A stretch of 64,000 nucleotides of DNA from Nitrospira sp. SG-bin2 (GCA_002083405.1 LVWT01000033.1:1-64000), one strand, 5' to 3'; positions 25,823-34,527 are shown, numbered from the stretch's first letter. Translations and numbers: made by a program. The notes: a model not told the origin generated them from the sequence alone.

Positions 25823-28123
25823 ATGTTCGGTAATATCCTTGAACGATGGAACGCATGCGTGGGCACAAACCAGGCATCAGTATGCGAGGTGGAATGGGCC
25901 GATGCAGGCATCGTCATCGGAATCGGCTTGGCAATCCTCTTGTTCGTGAAGCTGCGCCGTACCCTGTTGATCCTTCGAGCCCGATCGTTCACCCCTGCGT
26001 TTTCCCGGCTACTCTCCTCCTGGGTCAAGACCAACGACTACACACAAGAGGCCTTTTTCAAAGCCGACGGCGCCGATGAAACGACGGCAGCCAGGCGCCG
26101 CAATGCCCTCGACCGTCTGGCCGGCTATTTTCAGACACACCACCCGAAATCGATCGCCTGGGGCAACGAGATACGCGAAGGCCTCTCCGACCTGCGGTTC
26201 ACGGATGCCGGACGGGTTCCCTTTCCCTTCGCGCGGGTCATGCGTGAAAAGTTCAATCTCTGTTCGGTCGTAACCGCCTCCCAGGGCCCGATGCTGCGCG
26301 ACTTGGACGGCCACTGGTCGCTCGACGTGACCGGTTCGTACGGCGTGAACATCGCCGGCTATGATCAATACAAAGTATGGATGGAACGGGGATGGGAGCT
26401 GGTCAAAGACCTGGGCCCTGTGTTGGGACCGCTGCACCCGATCGTCGCCGAGAACATCGCCCTGCTCAAGTCCATCTCGAAGCTCGACGAGGTGTCATTC
26501 CACATGAGCGGCACCGAAGCCGTCATGGCTGCGATCCGGCTGGCGCGGTTCAACACAGGCCGGAAGTCCATCGTCTGTTTCGCCGGCGCCTACCACGGCT
26601 GGTGGGACGGCGTGCAGCCTGGCCTGGGCAGCGAACGCGCGATCAAGGACTGCATCACCTTGAAGGATGTCAATCCGGCTTCCCTCGCCGCCATCCGCCG
26701 GATGAAGCGCGACATTGCGGGGGTTGTCGTCAATCCGATCCAATCGTTCCATCCCAACTCGCCGCCTCCGAGCGACGCGATTCTTCTCACGAGCGACATC
26801 CGGAAGACACAAGATGCCCATGCCCCTTACGCGGAGTGGCTCAGACAGCTCCGTGAGGTCTGCACGGCCTGTGATATTCCGCTGATCTTCGATGAAGTGT
26901 ACTCAGGCTTCAGGCTGGCGCCGGGCGGGGCACAGGAGTATTTCGGAGTCCAGGCCGACCTCGTCGTCTACGGCAAGTCGGTCGGCGGGGGCCTGCCCGT
27001 CGGAGTCTGCTGCGGCAGGAAAGACCTGATGCGCCGCTTCGACCCTGAGCACCCGATGCGGCTGGCCTATGTCATCGGAACGTTTTCGGCCCACCCGCAC
27101 GTCATGGGAGCCATGAACGAATTCCTGCGCTGGGCAACCGAGCCTCAGACAGCACAACAGTATGATGCGGCGAACGAACAGTGCGCCGCATGGGCGGCTT
27201 CTATCAACAAGGACTTTGCGGAACGGTCGCTGCCGCTGCGCATCGTCAATCTGGCGACGGTCTGGACCATCCTGTTTCAGCAGCCGGGACGGTACAACTG
27301 GCTGCTGCAATACTATCTGCGCGCCGAAGGCGTGACGCTGAGCTGGGTCGGCACGGGCCGCTGCCTCAGCAACATGGCCTTTACAGCGGAACATTACGAT
27401 GCATTGGAGGCGAAACTGGTCGCCGCAGCCTCGCGTATGATGCTCGACGGATGGTGGCTGGAGGGGCTCGAACAACCGGAACGGAGAAAGGCAATGAAGT
27501 CCAGGCTGACACGGGAAATGATCGGCAGTATCGTGCAGATCCCCAAACCGCTGCGAACCTTCTACTCCGAAGTGATGCGGCGCAAACATGACGACCATGT
27601 CGCTTCCCACAGTCACCCCCTGAATCAGCTGTTCCACCTCCTCAGCTCCAGCGTGTTCATCTATTGTTACTTTCTGATCTTCACCGATCTCACGACGGCG
27701 GTCACGGCCAGCCTCGCGGCCCTTTTCGTCCGGCAATTCGGCCATGCCATCGTGGAACCGCCCTGCCACGACCAGGAGAAATTGCTTCTGGGATTCAACA
27801 CCCCGAATAAGACCATGATCGTCACGGCCTATAGTGCGATCCCGATCGCCAACATGCTCGCCGCCGGCAGCTGGGCGTTGGCCACCTTTCTCGACAAATG
27901 GCCGACCATCGCGCAGCAGTGGTGGGGCCTGACGTTGGTGGTGGTCTTTGGCCGCGTGGCCTACCTCGCCTGGCTGCACGACTTCCGGATTTCCATGGTC
28001 TGGTTCGTGAAGCTGATCACCGATCCGTTCACCGACATCAAGGCCTATGTGCCGAAATCCGCACGCGAATGGCGGGCCTTTTTGCCGCCCTATGCGGTGA
28101 GCGAGGCGAGTCCGAAACATTAA
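25823..28123 (+). CDS. Class-III aminotransferase fused to a C-terminal membrane domain
   Basis: A 766-residue fusion. One N-terminal membrane helix (about residues 27-45), then a PLP-dependent class-III aminotransferase like glutamate-1-semialdehyde aminomutase: SGTEAVMAAIRLAR, AYHGWWDG, FDEVYSGFR and the PLP lysine K385 in YGKSVGGGLPVG. From about residue 595, after HSHPLNQLFHLLSS, come three or four membrane helices, faintly like the Mpo1/DUF962 family. It lies 38 bp after plcP, so probably one operon. The membrane anchors and partners argue against heme synthesis and for work on a lipid headgroup; this is inference. GGGAGG supports ATG 25823. Confidence 0.78.
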   Translation: MFGNILERWNACVGTNQASVCEVEWADAGIVIGIGLAILLFVKLRRTLLILRARSFTPAFSRLLSSWVKTNDYTQEAFFKADGADETTAARRRNALDRLAGYFQTHHPKSIAWGNEIREGLSDLRFTDAGRVPFPFARVMREKFNLCSVVTASQGPMLRDLDGHWSLDVTGSYGVNIAGYDQYKVWMERGWELVKDLGPVLGPLHPIVAENIALLKSISKLDEVSFHMSGTEAVMAAIRLARFNTGRKSIVCFAGAYHGWWDGVQPGLGSERAIKDCITLKDVNPASLAAIRRMKRDIAGVVVNPIQSFHPNSPPPSDAILLTSDIRKTQDAHAPYAEWLRQLREVCTACDIPLIFDEVYSGFRLAPGGAQEYFGVQADLVVYGKSVGGGLPVGVCCGRKDLMRRFDPEHPMRLAYVIGTFSAHPHVMGAMNEFLRWATEPQTAQQYDAANEQCAAWAASINKDFAERSLPLRIVNLATVWTILFQQPGRYNWLLQYYLRAEGVTLSWVGTGRCLSNMAFTAEHYDALEAKLVAAASRMMLDGWWLEGLEQPERRKAMKSRLTREMIGSIVQIPKPLRTFYSEVMRRKHDDHVASHSHPLNQLFHLLSSSVFIYCYFLIFTDLTTAVTASLAALFVRQFGHAIVEPPCHDQEKLLLGFNTPNKTMIVTAYSAIPIANMLAAGSWALATFLDKWPTIAQQWWGLTLVVVFGRVAYLAWLHDFRISMVWFVKLITDPFTDIKAYVPKSAREWRAFLPPYAVSEASPKH

Positions 28124-28228
28124 GCCCATTCCAGGATCTGCGATTCCGATTCGCGGAAAGTCCGGCCTGTTCCCGGTTCGAACTCTGTGTGACGTGTGCC
28201 ATTATTCATGGAGGGGAGGTGAGAAGGA

Positions 28229-28312
28229 ATGATGACGTTGATCGTTGGAGTGCTCATGCTAAGCGCCGTTCTCGGCGTGATGTACAAAGGATTCAGTATG
28301 GATAAGGAGTAA
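28229..28312 (+). CDS. 27-residue membrane peptide
   Basis: ATG 28229 follows a near-perfect GGGGAGGTGA at 6 bases. Residues 2-17 form one hydrophobic helix (TLIVGVLMLSAVLGVM), then KGFSMDKE. It is probably the third gene of the plcP operon, 105 bp behind the aminotransferase. Peptides this small often accompany membrane enzymes. Too short to place in a family. Confidence 0.5.
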   Translation: MMTLIVGVLMLSAVLGVMYKGFSMDKE

Positions 28313-28343
28313 GGACAGGGTCTCTTGGTCATTGTGACGAATG

Positions 28344-28400
28344 CATCGCTCGGCCGTGGAACGGACGGTGCCCCGGAAGCCGGAACACGGCCGAGCGATG
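28344..28400. terminator. 15-bp perfect hairpin between convergent genes
   Basis: CATCGCTCGGCCGTG (28344-28358) pairs exactly with 28386-28400. It lies between the plcP operon and the convergent glycosyltransferase. No T-tract on either side; may act as a two-way stop. Confidence 0.5.
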
Positions 28401-28422
28401 AGGCAGGAGAAGACGACACCTG

Positions 28423-29436
28423 CTACCCCCACCTGCTCTCCTCAAACGGCTCCAGCAGAGACACAAACCGTTCAGTCCAGTTGCGCCAGGAATGCTCCCG
28501 GGCGTAGACCACACAATCGGCCGGATCGAGCTTCAGCGCGCCGAGGATGGCCTGACGAAGATCGTGATCCAGCACGCCGGTCTTGCCCTCCAGCACCACA
28601 TCGATCGGACCGGTGACTGGATAGGCAGCGACCGGCACGCCGCAGGCCATGGCTTCGAGCAGAACCAAACCAAATGTATCCGTCAGGCTTGGGAAAACGA
28701 ACACGTCCGCCGCCGCAATATGCGCCGCCAATTCCTGCCCGGTCTTTTGCCCGGTAAAAATAACGTCCGGATAGCGGCGCCGCAATGCCTCCAGATCCGG
28801 TCCATCCCCTACCACATACTTGGAGCCGGGCAGATCGAGATTCAAGAACGCTTCGATGTTCTTTTCGACAGCCACCCGGCCCATATACATGGCGATGGGT
28901 CTGGGAGCGGAGAGAAACGATTTTGGCCCCGGCTGGAACGCAGTGCAATCCACACCCCTCGCCCAAATCTCCAGGTTCTTGAATCCCCGTTCACGCAACA
29001 TGCGCCGCATCGATTGCGTGGCGATCATCGTTCGGGTGGCGCGGCTGTGGTACCGGCGCAAATAGGCATACGACCAACTGATCGGAAGGGGAAGGCGCGC
29101 GCGGACATATTCCGGAAACTGGGTGTGATACGACGTCGTAAACGGAAGCGAGAGGCTGCAGCACAGAGCGCGCGCCGCATGGCCGATGGGCCCTTCAGTC
29201 GCGATGTGCACTGCCTGCGGACGAAACTCTTCCAGCCTTTGCTTCACACCTTGCTTGGGAAACAGCGCAAGACGAATCGATGGATACGTCGGGCAGGGAT
29301 ACGTCCGAAAATCTTGCGGCGTGATGAAGAGCACATCATGACCCAGCTGCCGGAGCTGATCCGCCGTGTGCCCGAGCGTACGCACGACCCCATTGATCTG
29401 CGGCAGCCAGGCATCGGTTGCGACGGCGATTTTCAT
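28423..29436 (-). CDS. GT4 glycosyltransferase, probable diacylglycerol glycosyltransferase
   Basis: A 337-residue GT-B enzyme. The N-terminal TDAWLPQINGVVRTL is typical of the GT4 subgroup that includes lipid glycosyltransferases (Agt, SqdX, PimB-like); the C-terminal donor site has FPSLTDTFGLVLLEAMACGVPV. In rhizobia and marine bacteria an Agt-type enzyme next to plcP adds sugar to the diacylglycerol made by PlcP. Here it is convergent with the plcP operon, and a Pho-box-like triple lies 43 bp upstream of its start. Lipid specificity is inferred from context; an exopolysaccharide or mannosyl role is possible. Confidence 0.72.
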   Translation of the reverse strand: MKIAVATDAWLPQINGVVRTLGHTADQLRQLGHDVLFITPQDFRTYPCPTYPSIRLALFPKQGVKQRLEEFRPQAVHIATEGPIGHAARALCCSLSLPFTTSYHTQFPEYVRARLPLPISWSYAYLRRYHSRATRTMIATQSMRRMLRERGFKNLEIWARGVDCTAFQPGPKSFLSAPRPIAMYMGRVAVEKNIEAFLNLDLPGSKYVVGDGPDLEALRRRYPDVIFTGQKTGQELAAHIAAADVFVFPSLTDTFGLVLLEAMACGVPVAAYPVTGPIDVVLEGKTGVLDHDLRQAILGALKLDPADCVVYAREHSWRNWTERFVSLLEPFEESRWG

Positions 29437-29478
29437 ACTCGTGTACTCTCAGAAACTTCGTGGCAGGACAGAGCAGTA

Positions 29479-29506
29479 TTTACCCAGCAGTAATACATCC
29501 CTAACA
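29479..29506. promoter_or_regulatory. Weak Pho-box-like repeat before the lipid glycosyltransferase
   Basis: Minus strand: TGTTAG (29506-29501), TATTAC (29495-29490), GGTAAA (29484-29479) at 11-bp period, 43 bp from the glycosyltransferase. The CBS gene is divergent on the other side. Confidence 0.48.
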
Positions 29507-29571
29507 GGGGCGCAACGGCAGACGGGTAGTATCCACCGTGAATAATCACACTAAAATCAAAGGAGGTCCAG

Positions 29572-29955
29572 ATGGTCACAGTCGGACAATTGATGAAGAA
29601 AGATCTGATCACAGTGGATACGGGCACCTCGGTGGTCGAAACCGCTAAATTGATGAAGGCCTGCGACGTCGAAAGCGTATTGGTGTCCAACCAGTCGCGC
29701 ATCGTCGGCATCGTCACTGAATCGGATATCGTGAAGAAGGTCATCGGCTCCGACCGAAGCCCCTATTTCATTTCCGTCGAAGACATTATGAGCAGCCCAA
29801 TCGTCGGAATCGAAGAACGCCGCCCGCTGACCGAGGCGGCGGATCTTATGGACAAACATCAATCGCGCCATCTCGGAGTCACAAAGGGTGGAACAGTCGT
29901 GGGCGTCCTTTCCGTCCGGGACCTGCTCCGCCCCGTGTCGCTCGACGAATTCTAA
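29572..29955 (+). CDS. CBS-domain pair protein
   Basis: A 127-residue protein made of two CBS domains (residues 1-62 and 68-127), each ending in a typical GIVTESDIVKKV or GVLSVRDLLRPV. Such stand-alone pairs bind adenosine nucleotides and act as energy or redox sensors on partner proteins. AAAGGAGG precedes ATG. No partner can be deduced. Confidence 0.85.
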   Translation: MVTVGQLMKKDLITVDTGTSVVETAKLMKACDVESVLVSNQSRIVGIVTESDIVKKVIGSDRSPYFISVEDIMSSPIVGIEERRPLTEAADLMDKHQSRHLGVTKGGTVVGVLSVRDLLRPVSLDEF

Positions 29956-30087
29956 TCCCCCCTCCTCCTTCGCGCTCCCTCGCCGCCTGCTTCCCTCCCC
30001 CCTTTCACTGCCGCTCCATAGGCGGGAGAGCGAGACGCGTTGGCGCCGCCCGTTCGGCTTTTTCTGGAAAGAACGTTGTGTCGATAA

Positions 30088-30795
30088 TCAGGCGCGAAGC
30101 TTGTAGCCGATACCGCGTACAGTGACGATGGCTCGGGGGTCGGCAGGATTGGCCTCGACCTTTTGCCGGAGCGAATGGATATGGACGTCGAGCGCGTGTT
30201 CTTCCAGGGCATAGCCTTCGCCCCACACCTTATTCAGCATCTCCTGGCGGGAGAACAAGCGATTGGGGGATTCCAGGAACTGCCGGAGAATCTGAAACTC
30301 CTTCGGCGTCAATTCAACCAAGCGCCCGCTGACCGTCACTTCATGCCGGTCCAGATCCATTCTGATCTTCCCGACGTTATAGTGCATATTCGATGCGCAT
30401 TGCGTGACCCGCCGGCGAAGAATCGCCCGGACCCGGGCCAACAGTTCGCGGGGGCTTTGACTGCACACGACGAGATCGACATCATGCTCGTAATCTCTGG
30501 CACACTCGTCGTCTGCACAGGAGGCAACAGCAACTTGCACGGCCACGATAGGCGCCGCAGACACGGCGCGAAGCTGACGAAGGCTCGACTCGGTGGTGAA
30601 TTGGCGATCGATGATGATCAGCGCCGGGCCGGCCTCTCTCACAGCTGCGACTGCGGCGCCTTCCGTACACACCGTCGCGCTCTGAAAGCCGCCTGCATCG
30701 AAGGTCCTTTTGATCGACTGCGCGAACGGTTCGGACCGCATGAAGATCAGGATGGATTCGCGCGTGCCTGATATGGATGGTGCTGACGTCAACAT
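30088..30795 (-). CDS. PhoB/OmpR-like regulator with degenerate receiver
   Basis: A 235-residue regulator. The C-terminal winged helix is intact (LTPKEFQILRQFL, LDVHIHSLRQKVEANP, VRGIGYKLRA). The receiver keeps an aspartate (D63 in LIIIDRQF) but the acidic pair near the start is lost (ILIFMRSEPF) and the signalling lysine is replaced (VVCSQSPREL), so normal phosphorylation is doubtful. It is divergent from pstS and has its own four-repeat Pho-box-like element. It may tune the phosphate response independently of a kinase. Confidence 0.82.
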   Translation of the reverse strand: MLTSAPSISGTRESILIFMRSEPFAQSIKRTFDAGGFQSATVCTEGAAVAAVREAGPALIIIDRQFTTESSLRQLRAVSAAPIVAVQVAVASCADDECARDYEHDVDLVVCSQSPRELLARVRAILRRRVTQCASNMHYNVGKIRMDLDRHEVTVSGRLVELTPKEFQILRQFLESPNRLFSRQEMLNKVWGEGYALEEHALDVHIHSLRQKVEANPADPRAIVTVRGIGYKLRA

Positions 30796-30820
30796 ACGGT
30801 GTGATAGTAGCGCCGTATTG

Positions 30821-30859
30821 TGAAACTGACCGTCAGGGTGGTGTAAATAGTCGGTAAAC
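30821..30859 (-). promoter_or_regulatory. Pho-box-like repeat upstream of the degenerate regulator
   Basis: Minus strand: GTTTAC (30859-30854), ATTTAC (30848-30843), CCTGAC (30837-30832), GTTTCA (30826-30821), at 11-bp period, ending 26 bp from the start codon. Close in order and sequence to the element at 18865-18903. Confidence 0.65.
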
Positions 30860-30902
30860 TCCGGCCTCCCGTATCGGTCCCTCCCTTCCCACGATCTGCG
30901 GA

Positions 30903-30930
30903 GTTAACATCGAGTTAATATTTCCTTTAC
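30903..30930 (+). promoter_or_regulatory. Pho-box-like repeat upstream of pstS
   Basis: GTTAAC (30903), GTTAAT (30914) and CTTTAC (30925) are 11 bp apart, 62 bp before pstS. Confidence 0.75.
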
Positions 30931-30992
30931 CCGGCCGAAACGATCCGTCTTTAGATTGATCTCTGATACTGACTACGGGGAGCAAGCTACTG

Positions 30993-32060
30993 ATGAGATT
31001 CTCTCGAATCGTCCCAGGATTCCTGGTGGTTGCCGGATTCTATGCGATTGTGCTGATCGCGTTGGCCTGGCTTGACCAGTCGACCTGGGGGCAAGTTCGC
31101 CCGGTGCTTGATCCCGGCATTCCTTCCTATACCTATCGAGAATCGACGCCGGGCACGCTCATCATTTCCGGATCCGACACGATGCGGCCCCTGGTTCAAG
31201 CCTGGGTCGATGGCCTGCGCCAAAGGCATCCCCATCTGAAAGCCACGATGTCCGGAGACGGGTCGGAAACGGGCCTTGCGGCGTTGCTTGAACATCGAAC
31301 TGAAATCGCCGCCATGTCTCGCCGCATGACAGCGCCGGAAATCTCCGAGTTCATCAAGGAATACGGCTACGAACCGGCCGAAGTGCCCGTCGCAAACGAT
31401 GCCCTGGCGTTGTTCGTCCACAAGGAGAACCCGATCGTCGGCTTGTCGTTGGAGGAACTCGACGCCATGTTCTGCCGCGAGCGTCGGCGCGGAGTGCTCT
31501 ACTCGATAGACTCCTGGGGACTGGTCGGACTGATGGACGAGTGGTTCGAGACCCCTGTTCGGCTCTATGGCCGGAACGGGAAGTCCGGCACAAGTTATTT
31601 TTTTCGAGAAGAAATTTGCAAAGGCGGAACATTCAGCGCCCGATTGAACGACGCGCATGGCTCGGCCTCCGTCGTACAGGAGCTTGGTATCGATCAGAAT
31701 GGGATCGGGTTCAGCTCGATCGGCTATCGGACCTCCTCCGTAAAACCGGTTCCGATCGCCTCTGTGAAAGGTGGACGGTATGTGGAGCCGACCTTCGAAA
31801 GCACCATGGACGGCTCCTATCCCTTGAGGAGAAACCTCTATTTCTATATCGCCAAGGCGCCGAAGGCATCCCCGACACCGGCTGTGGCCGAACTCGTTCG
31901 ATTTGCTCTCAGCCGACAAGGCCAGAAACTCGCGTTGGATCTGGGATACTTTCCTCTTGCGCTGCCGGAAATTGTCCGTATCACGTCAAAGTGGTCCCTA
32001 TCGATAAAGGCGGCTCAGACGGACATGCAGAGCCGAGCTGAACCGCGATCAGGTTCCTGA
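30993..32060 (+). CDS. pstS: PstS-like phosphate-binding protein
   Basis: A 355-residue phosphate-binding protein. GTLIISGSDTMRPLVQAW and MSGDGSETGLAALLEHRTEIAAMSRRM are the P-loop-like binding segments, and GRNGKSGTSYFFREEIC is the conserved third segment. The first 26 residues are one hydrophobic helix without an obvious cleavage site, so it may stay anchored in the membrane. A triple Pho-box-like element is upstream. The permease and ATPase genes (pstCAB) are not in the window. Confidence 0.85.
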   Translation: MRFSRIVPGFLVVAGFYAIVLIALAWLDQSTWGQVRPVLDPGIPSYTYRESTPGTLIISGSDTMRPLVQAWVDGLRQRHPHLKATMSGDGSETGLAALLEHRTEIAAMSRRMTAPEISEFIKEYGYEPAEVPVANDALALFVHKENPIVGLSLEELDAMFCRERRRGVLYSIDSWGLVGLMDEWFETPVRLYGRNGKSGTSYFFREEICKGGTFSARLNDAHGSASVVQELGIDQNGIGFSSIGYRTSSVKPVPIASVKGGRYVEPTFESTMDGSYPLRRNLYFYIAKAPKASPTPAVAELVRFALSRQGQKLALDLGYFPLALPEIVRITSKWSLSIKAAQTDMQSRAEPRSGS

Positions 32061-32096
32061 TTCTCCTAACTCGGTCTAACGAGAGCTATTCCCCCA

Positions 32097-32810
32097 TTGA
32101 ACAGACCCTTGGCATCCTTCTTTCTGAAAACCTGGTCTCTCTGTGGATTCCTGATCCTCGGCGGCTGCGCATCGGGGCCGATCCCGACTCTCACCGTCTA
32201 CGAGACTCCGCAGTCATTTGTCCGCCTTGAGACCGATCCATCACTGGGCCAAGAGACAGGGCACAGCCATCCGGTTGATATCTCGACCGAGCGAATGGCG
32301 GCTGCTCTCCGCGGGATCATCGTCCAAGAGCCGCTGACAAGATTACCGTTGTACGACGACCTCAGCATCCCGCGCCGGCATCCTGCATTCAGCGAAAGTG
32401 AGATCGAGTTCTGGGCGCCGTTGTTCCGTCTGGCCTTGAGCAAGGCCACTCCGGATGAGCTGGTGACGTTCTACCAATCCCAACCGCTGTCCGGAATGAA
32501 GCGGGAAGTCACGTCCGGCGGACTGTTCCTCGACGGGGAAGAACTCCATGTCGTGTTGAGCAATTACCGCTCGCAGACGCTTTCAAGCGGCGACACCAGT
32601 AGTGCGGATACCATGGACGACCGGCTCACCCCGCTTCGTTCGCTTGCCCCACAAAAGGGCAAGCTTTCTTTTGAGCCGTCGGAATTCCAACGGCCCGCCG
32701 ATCCGATCAGCGTTGCAAGCCTGTTTCATTGGGACCGGCGGGAACTGATCATTCACGTGAATCGCTTGCCGCTTACACCGACAGCTTCCAAACCGACCCC
32801 GGTCCGATAA
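32097..32810 (+). CDS. Uncharacterised lipoprotein downstream of pstS
   Basis: A 237-residue protein starting at TTG with a lipobox LILGGC near residue 24. The rest is soluble, with a helical segment SEIEFWAPLFRLALSKATPDELVTFY and a C-terminal part ending in strands (RRELIIHVNRLPL). No family recognised. It lies 36 bp after pstS in the same direction and is probably co-transcribed, hence perhaps low-phosphate induced. No earlier start is available and the ribosome-binding site is weak. Confidence 0.6.
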   Translation: MNRPLASFFLKTWSLCGFLILGGCASGPIPTLTVYETPQSFVRLETDPSLGQETGHSHPVDISTERMAAALRGIIVQEPLTRLPLYDDLSIPRRHPAFSESEIEFWAPLFRLALSKATPDELVTFYQSQPLSGMKREVTSGGLFLDGEELHVVLSNYRSQTLSSGDTSSADTMDDRLTPLRSLAPQKGKLSFEPSEFQRPADPISVASLFHWDRRELIIHVNRLPLTPTASKPTPVR

Positions 32811-32849
32811 GAAGAACTCCGGGGGACCACTCGAACAGGCGTCGACCGC

Positions 32850-34286
32850 TCAAAAATTCCACTGCAGTTGGAATCTGAGGAGATTACCCGTTTGGAGTTG
32901 GTACGGTGTGATCGTACAGGGTGGGCGTGAGGGAAGCTGGGTATCGGCACAGGAGGTCGGAACGGTCGAGGCGTTATCAGAAGTCCGCTGGCTCCAGGCA
33001 TACGCGACGGTGAGTTCGACCGCCTGATTGAAACGATACTCCAGACCGAACTCATACTCCCGGACGGAATTCCGCGGAGCGTTCGCCTCCGCCTTTCTTC
33101 CCCCAAAGTATTCCTGATATCGAACATAGGGAATGATGTTCTGGCAGAAACTGTCGCACTGGTAATTGTAGAAGAGCTGGATGTAGCCTCCGCGAAGGCT
33201 GCCGTTCGTCACCTCGGTTCTGGCTTGATTCAGCTCAGGACCACGACCGACCGTGTATTCACCCTGAAGCCCGAACGGCTGGGGATAGACCACAAAATGC
33301 CAGGACACGCGCTCATCGAGATAGTTTCCTCCATTGTGCAACAGAGGAACGATTGGAGCACCGAGGCTAGGCGCGGGGTTGACCGGAATCACCGGTGCAG
33401 CAACAACATTGGTCTGCCCCGTATAGGCGTCCATGCCGATCTGGACAATCTGGCCGTTGGGGAACTCATACGGATACGTGGCATGAAAAACGACGTGCTT
33501 GTTCTTGTTCCGGTCGCGAACGTTGATCCCCTGGCCGTTATACACCCCGATCCCCAGCATGCCGTAATCGCCGGATCCCTTGAGCCCGCTGTCAGTAAGC
33601 CTCTTGAGTCGCTCCCGCACCGTGGTCGGGGTGTAATAGAGAAACAGACCCAGGTCCCGCTCGCTCGGCGCGGCGCTGTTCAGTGCGTCATTACGATCGA
33701 GAGCCAGCCGGTTCTGACTCGACTGCATGTTTTCGAATCCATATGGAATCTTGGACAGCCCGGCTCGAATACGCCATTCTTTGTTTTGGGTTAAAAACAG
33801 GTCAGCATAGAGATCCCGCAGCGAGGCAACCTGCTCGGTCCCCCCGACAAAGCTTTCAAACGCAGGCTGAAAATACAAGAACACACGGTCATGCGGCTGC
33901 CCGCTGATGATGAGCCGGGCACGGCGGAGGAAGAACTCATTATTGCCCCCAATTGAGCGATCAGCCTGGCTCGTTCGCAGCAGATCGTTGTCGATCGCAT
34001 GGTTATAGCGAAGCTGGGTATAGCCTCTGATACTGATCTTCTCGTACCAGCGCTCGCGAAGCGGGATATCGCCGGATCCCCGTCGTTCTTCCTGCTCCTT
34101 CGCCTGCCGCTTTTCCTCCTCCGCCTTTAGCTGTACCCATTGATCCACCGTGATCTGCTTGTTTTCCAACAAGAGATCTTCAAGCTTCCCTGCCCACGCT
34201 TGGCCAGCCCAAGCGGACAAAAGGCTGACGAAGATGACACCGATACCTAGTAGGCTGCTCCCGAGACGATCCAACCCCTGACGCAT
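32850..34286 (-). CDS. OprP/OprO-family outer-membrane porin
   Basis: A 478-residue porin. Signal peptide (residues 1-32, ending AWAGQAWAG), a short coiled coil (KAEEEKRQAKEQEE), then the beta-barrel with FFLRRARLIISGQPHDRVF and LYADLFLTQNKEWRIRAGLSKIPYG, hallmarks of phosphate-selective porins; it ends in LRFQLQWNF with the terminal phenylalanine needed for barrel insertion. It lets phosphate or polyphosphate through the outer membrane, working with PstS. Pho-like repeats lie 59 bp upstream. The same family includes porins for other anions. Confidence 0.85.
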   Translation of the reverse strand: MRQGLDRLGSSLLGIGVIFVSLLSAWAGQAWAGKLEDLLLENKQITVDQWVQLKAEEEKRQAKEQEERRGSGDIPLRERWYEKISIRGYTQLRYNHAIDNDLLRTSQADRSIGGNNEFFLRRARLIISGQPHDRVFLYFQPAFESFVGGTEQVASLRDLYADLFLTQNKEWRIRAGLSKIPYGFENMQSSQNRLALDRNDALNSAAPSERDLGLFLYYTPTTVRERLKRLTDSGLKGSGDYGMLGIGVYNGQGINVRDRNKNKHVVFHATYPYEFPNGQIVQIGMDAYTGQTNVVAAPVIPVNPAPSLGAPIVPLLHNGGNYLDERVSWHFVVYPQPFGLQGEYTVGRGPELNQARTEVTNGSLRGGYIQLFYNYQCDSFCQNIIPYVRYQEYFGGRKAEANAPRNSVREYEFGLEYRFNQAVELTVAYAWSQRTSDNASTVPTSCADTQLPSRPPCTITPYQLQTGNLLRFQLQWNF

Positions 34287-34344
34287 GTATCCTCCCTGCC
34301 GACCGAACTGCGCACTCGTGGACCAGGGGAGGATAGAGGGGAGT

Positions 34345-34384
34345 GATTACAGGCAGGTTACGATGCCGTCCAGGATGGGTTAAC
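34345..34384. promoter_or_regulatory. Pho-box-like repeat upstream of the porin
   Basis: GATTAC (34345), GGTTAC (34356) and GGTTAAC (34378) stand in register at 11-bp steps; the unit at 34367 is degenerate. 59 bp from the porin start. Confidence 0.55.
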
Positions 34385-34419
34385 TCATCATATGGAATCA
34401 TGTTGCTCGTGAAGCGTAT

Positions 34420-34527
34420 CTCGTATCTCGCAAACACAAATTCCGGATACAGAACGCTCATTCTGTCCTGCGCTTCACCGTTCGACAGGCTCACGGTCCT
34501 GAGCAGAGTCGAAGGACGAGATACGAG
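34420..34527. repeat. Intergenic palindromic repeat
   Basis: An outer 11-bp inverted repeat (34420-34430 with 34517-34527, CTCGTATCTCG/CGAGATACGAG) encloses a second palindrome, TTCGAC...GTCGAA (34481-34486, 34508-34513), whose arms continue imperfectly as CTCA...TGAG. Similar words (CGCTTCAC, CGAGATACGAG) occur at 18254-18279 and partly at 2966-2990. Confidence 0.5.

Noticed and set aside
25823..28123. Heme-pathway HemL
   Set aside because: Much longer than HemL, carries membrane domains at both ends, and lies in a lipid-gene context.
28229..28312. KdpF-like peptide
   Set aside because: Similar size and one helix only; no kdp genes nearby and no specific sequence match.
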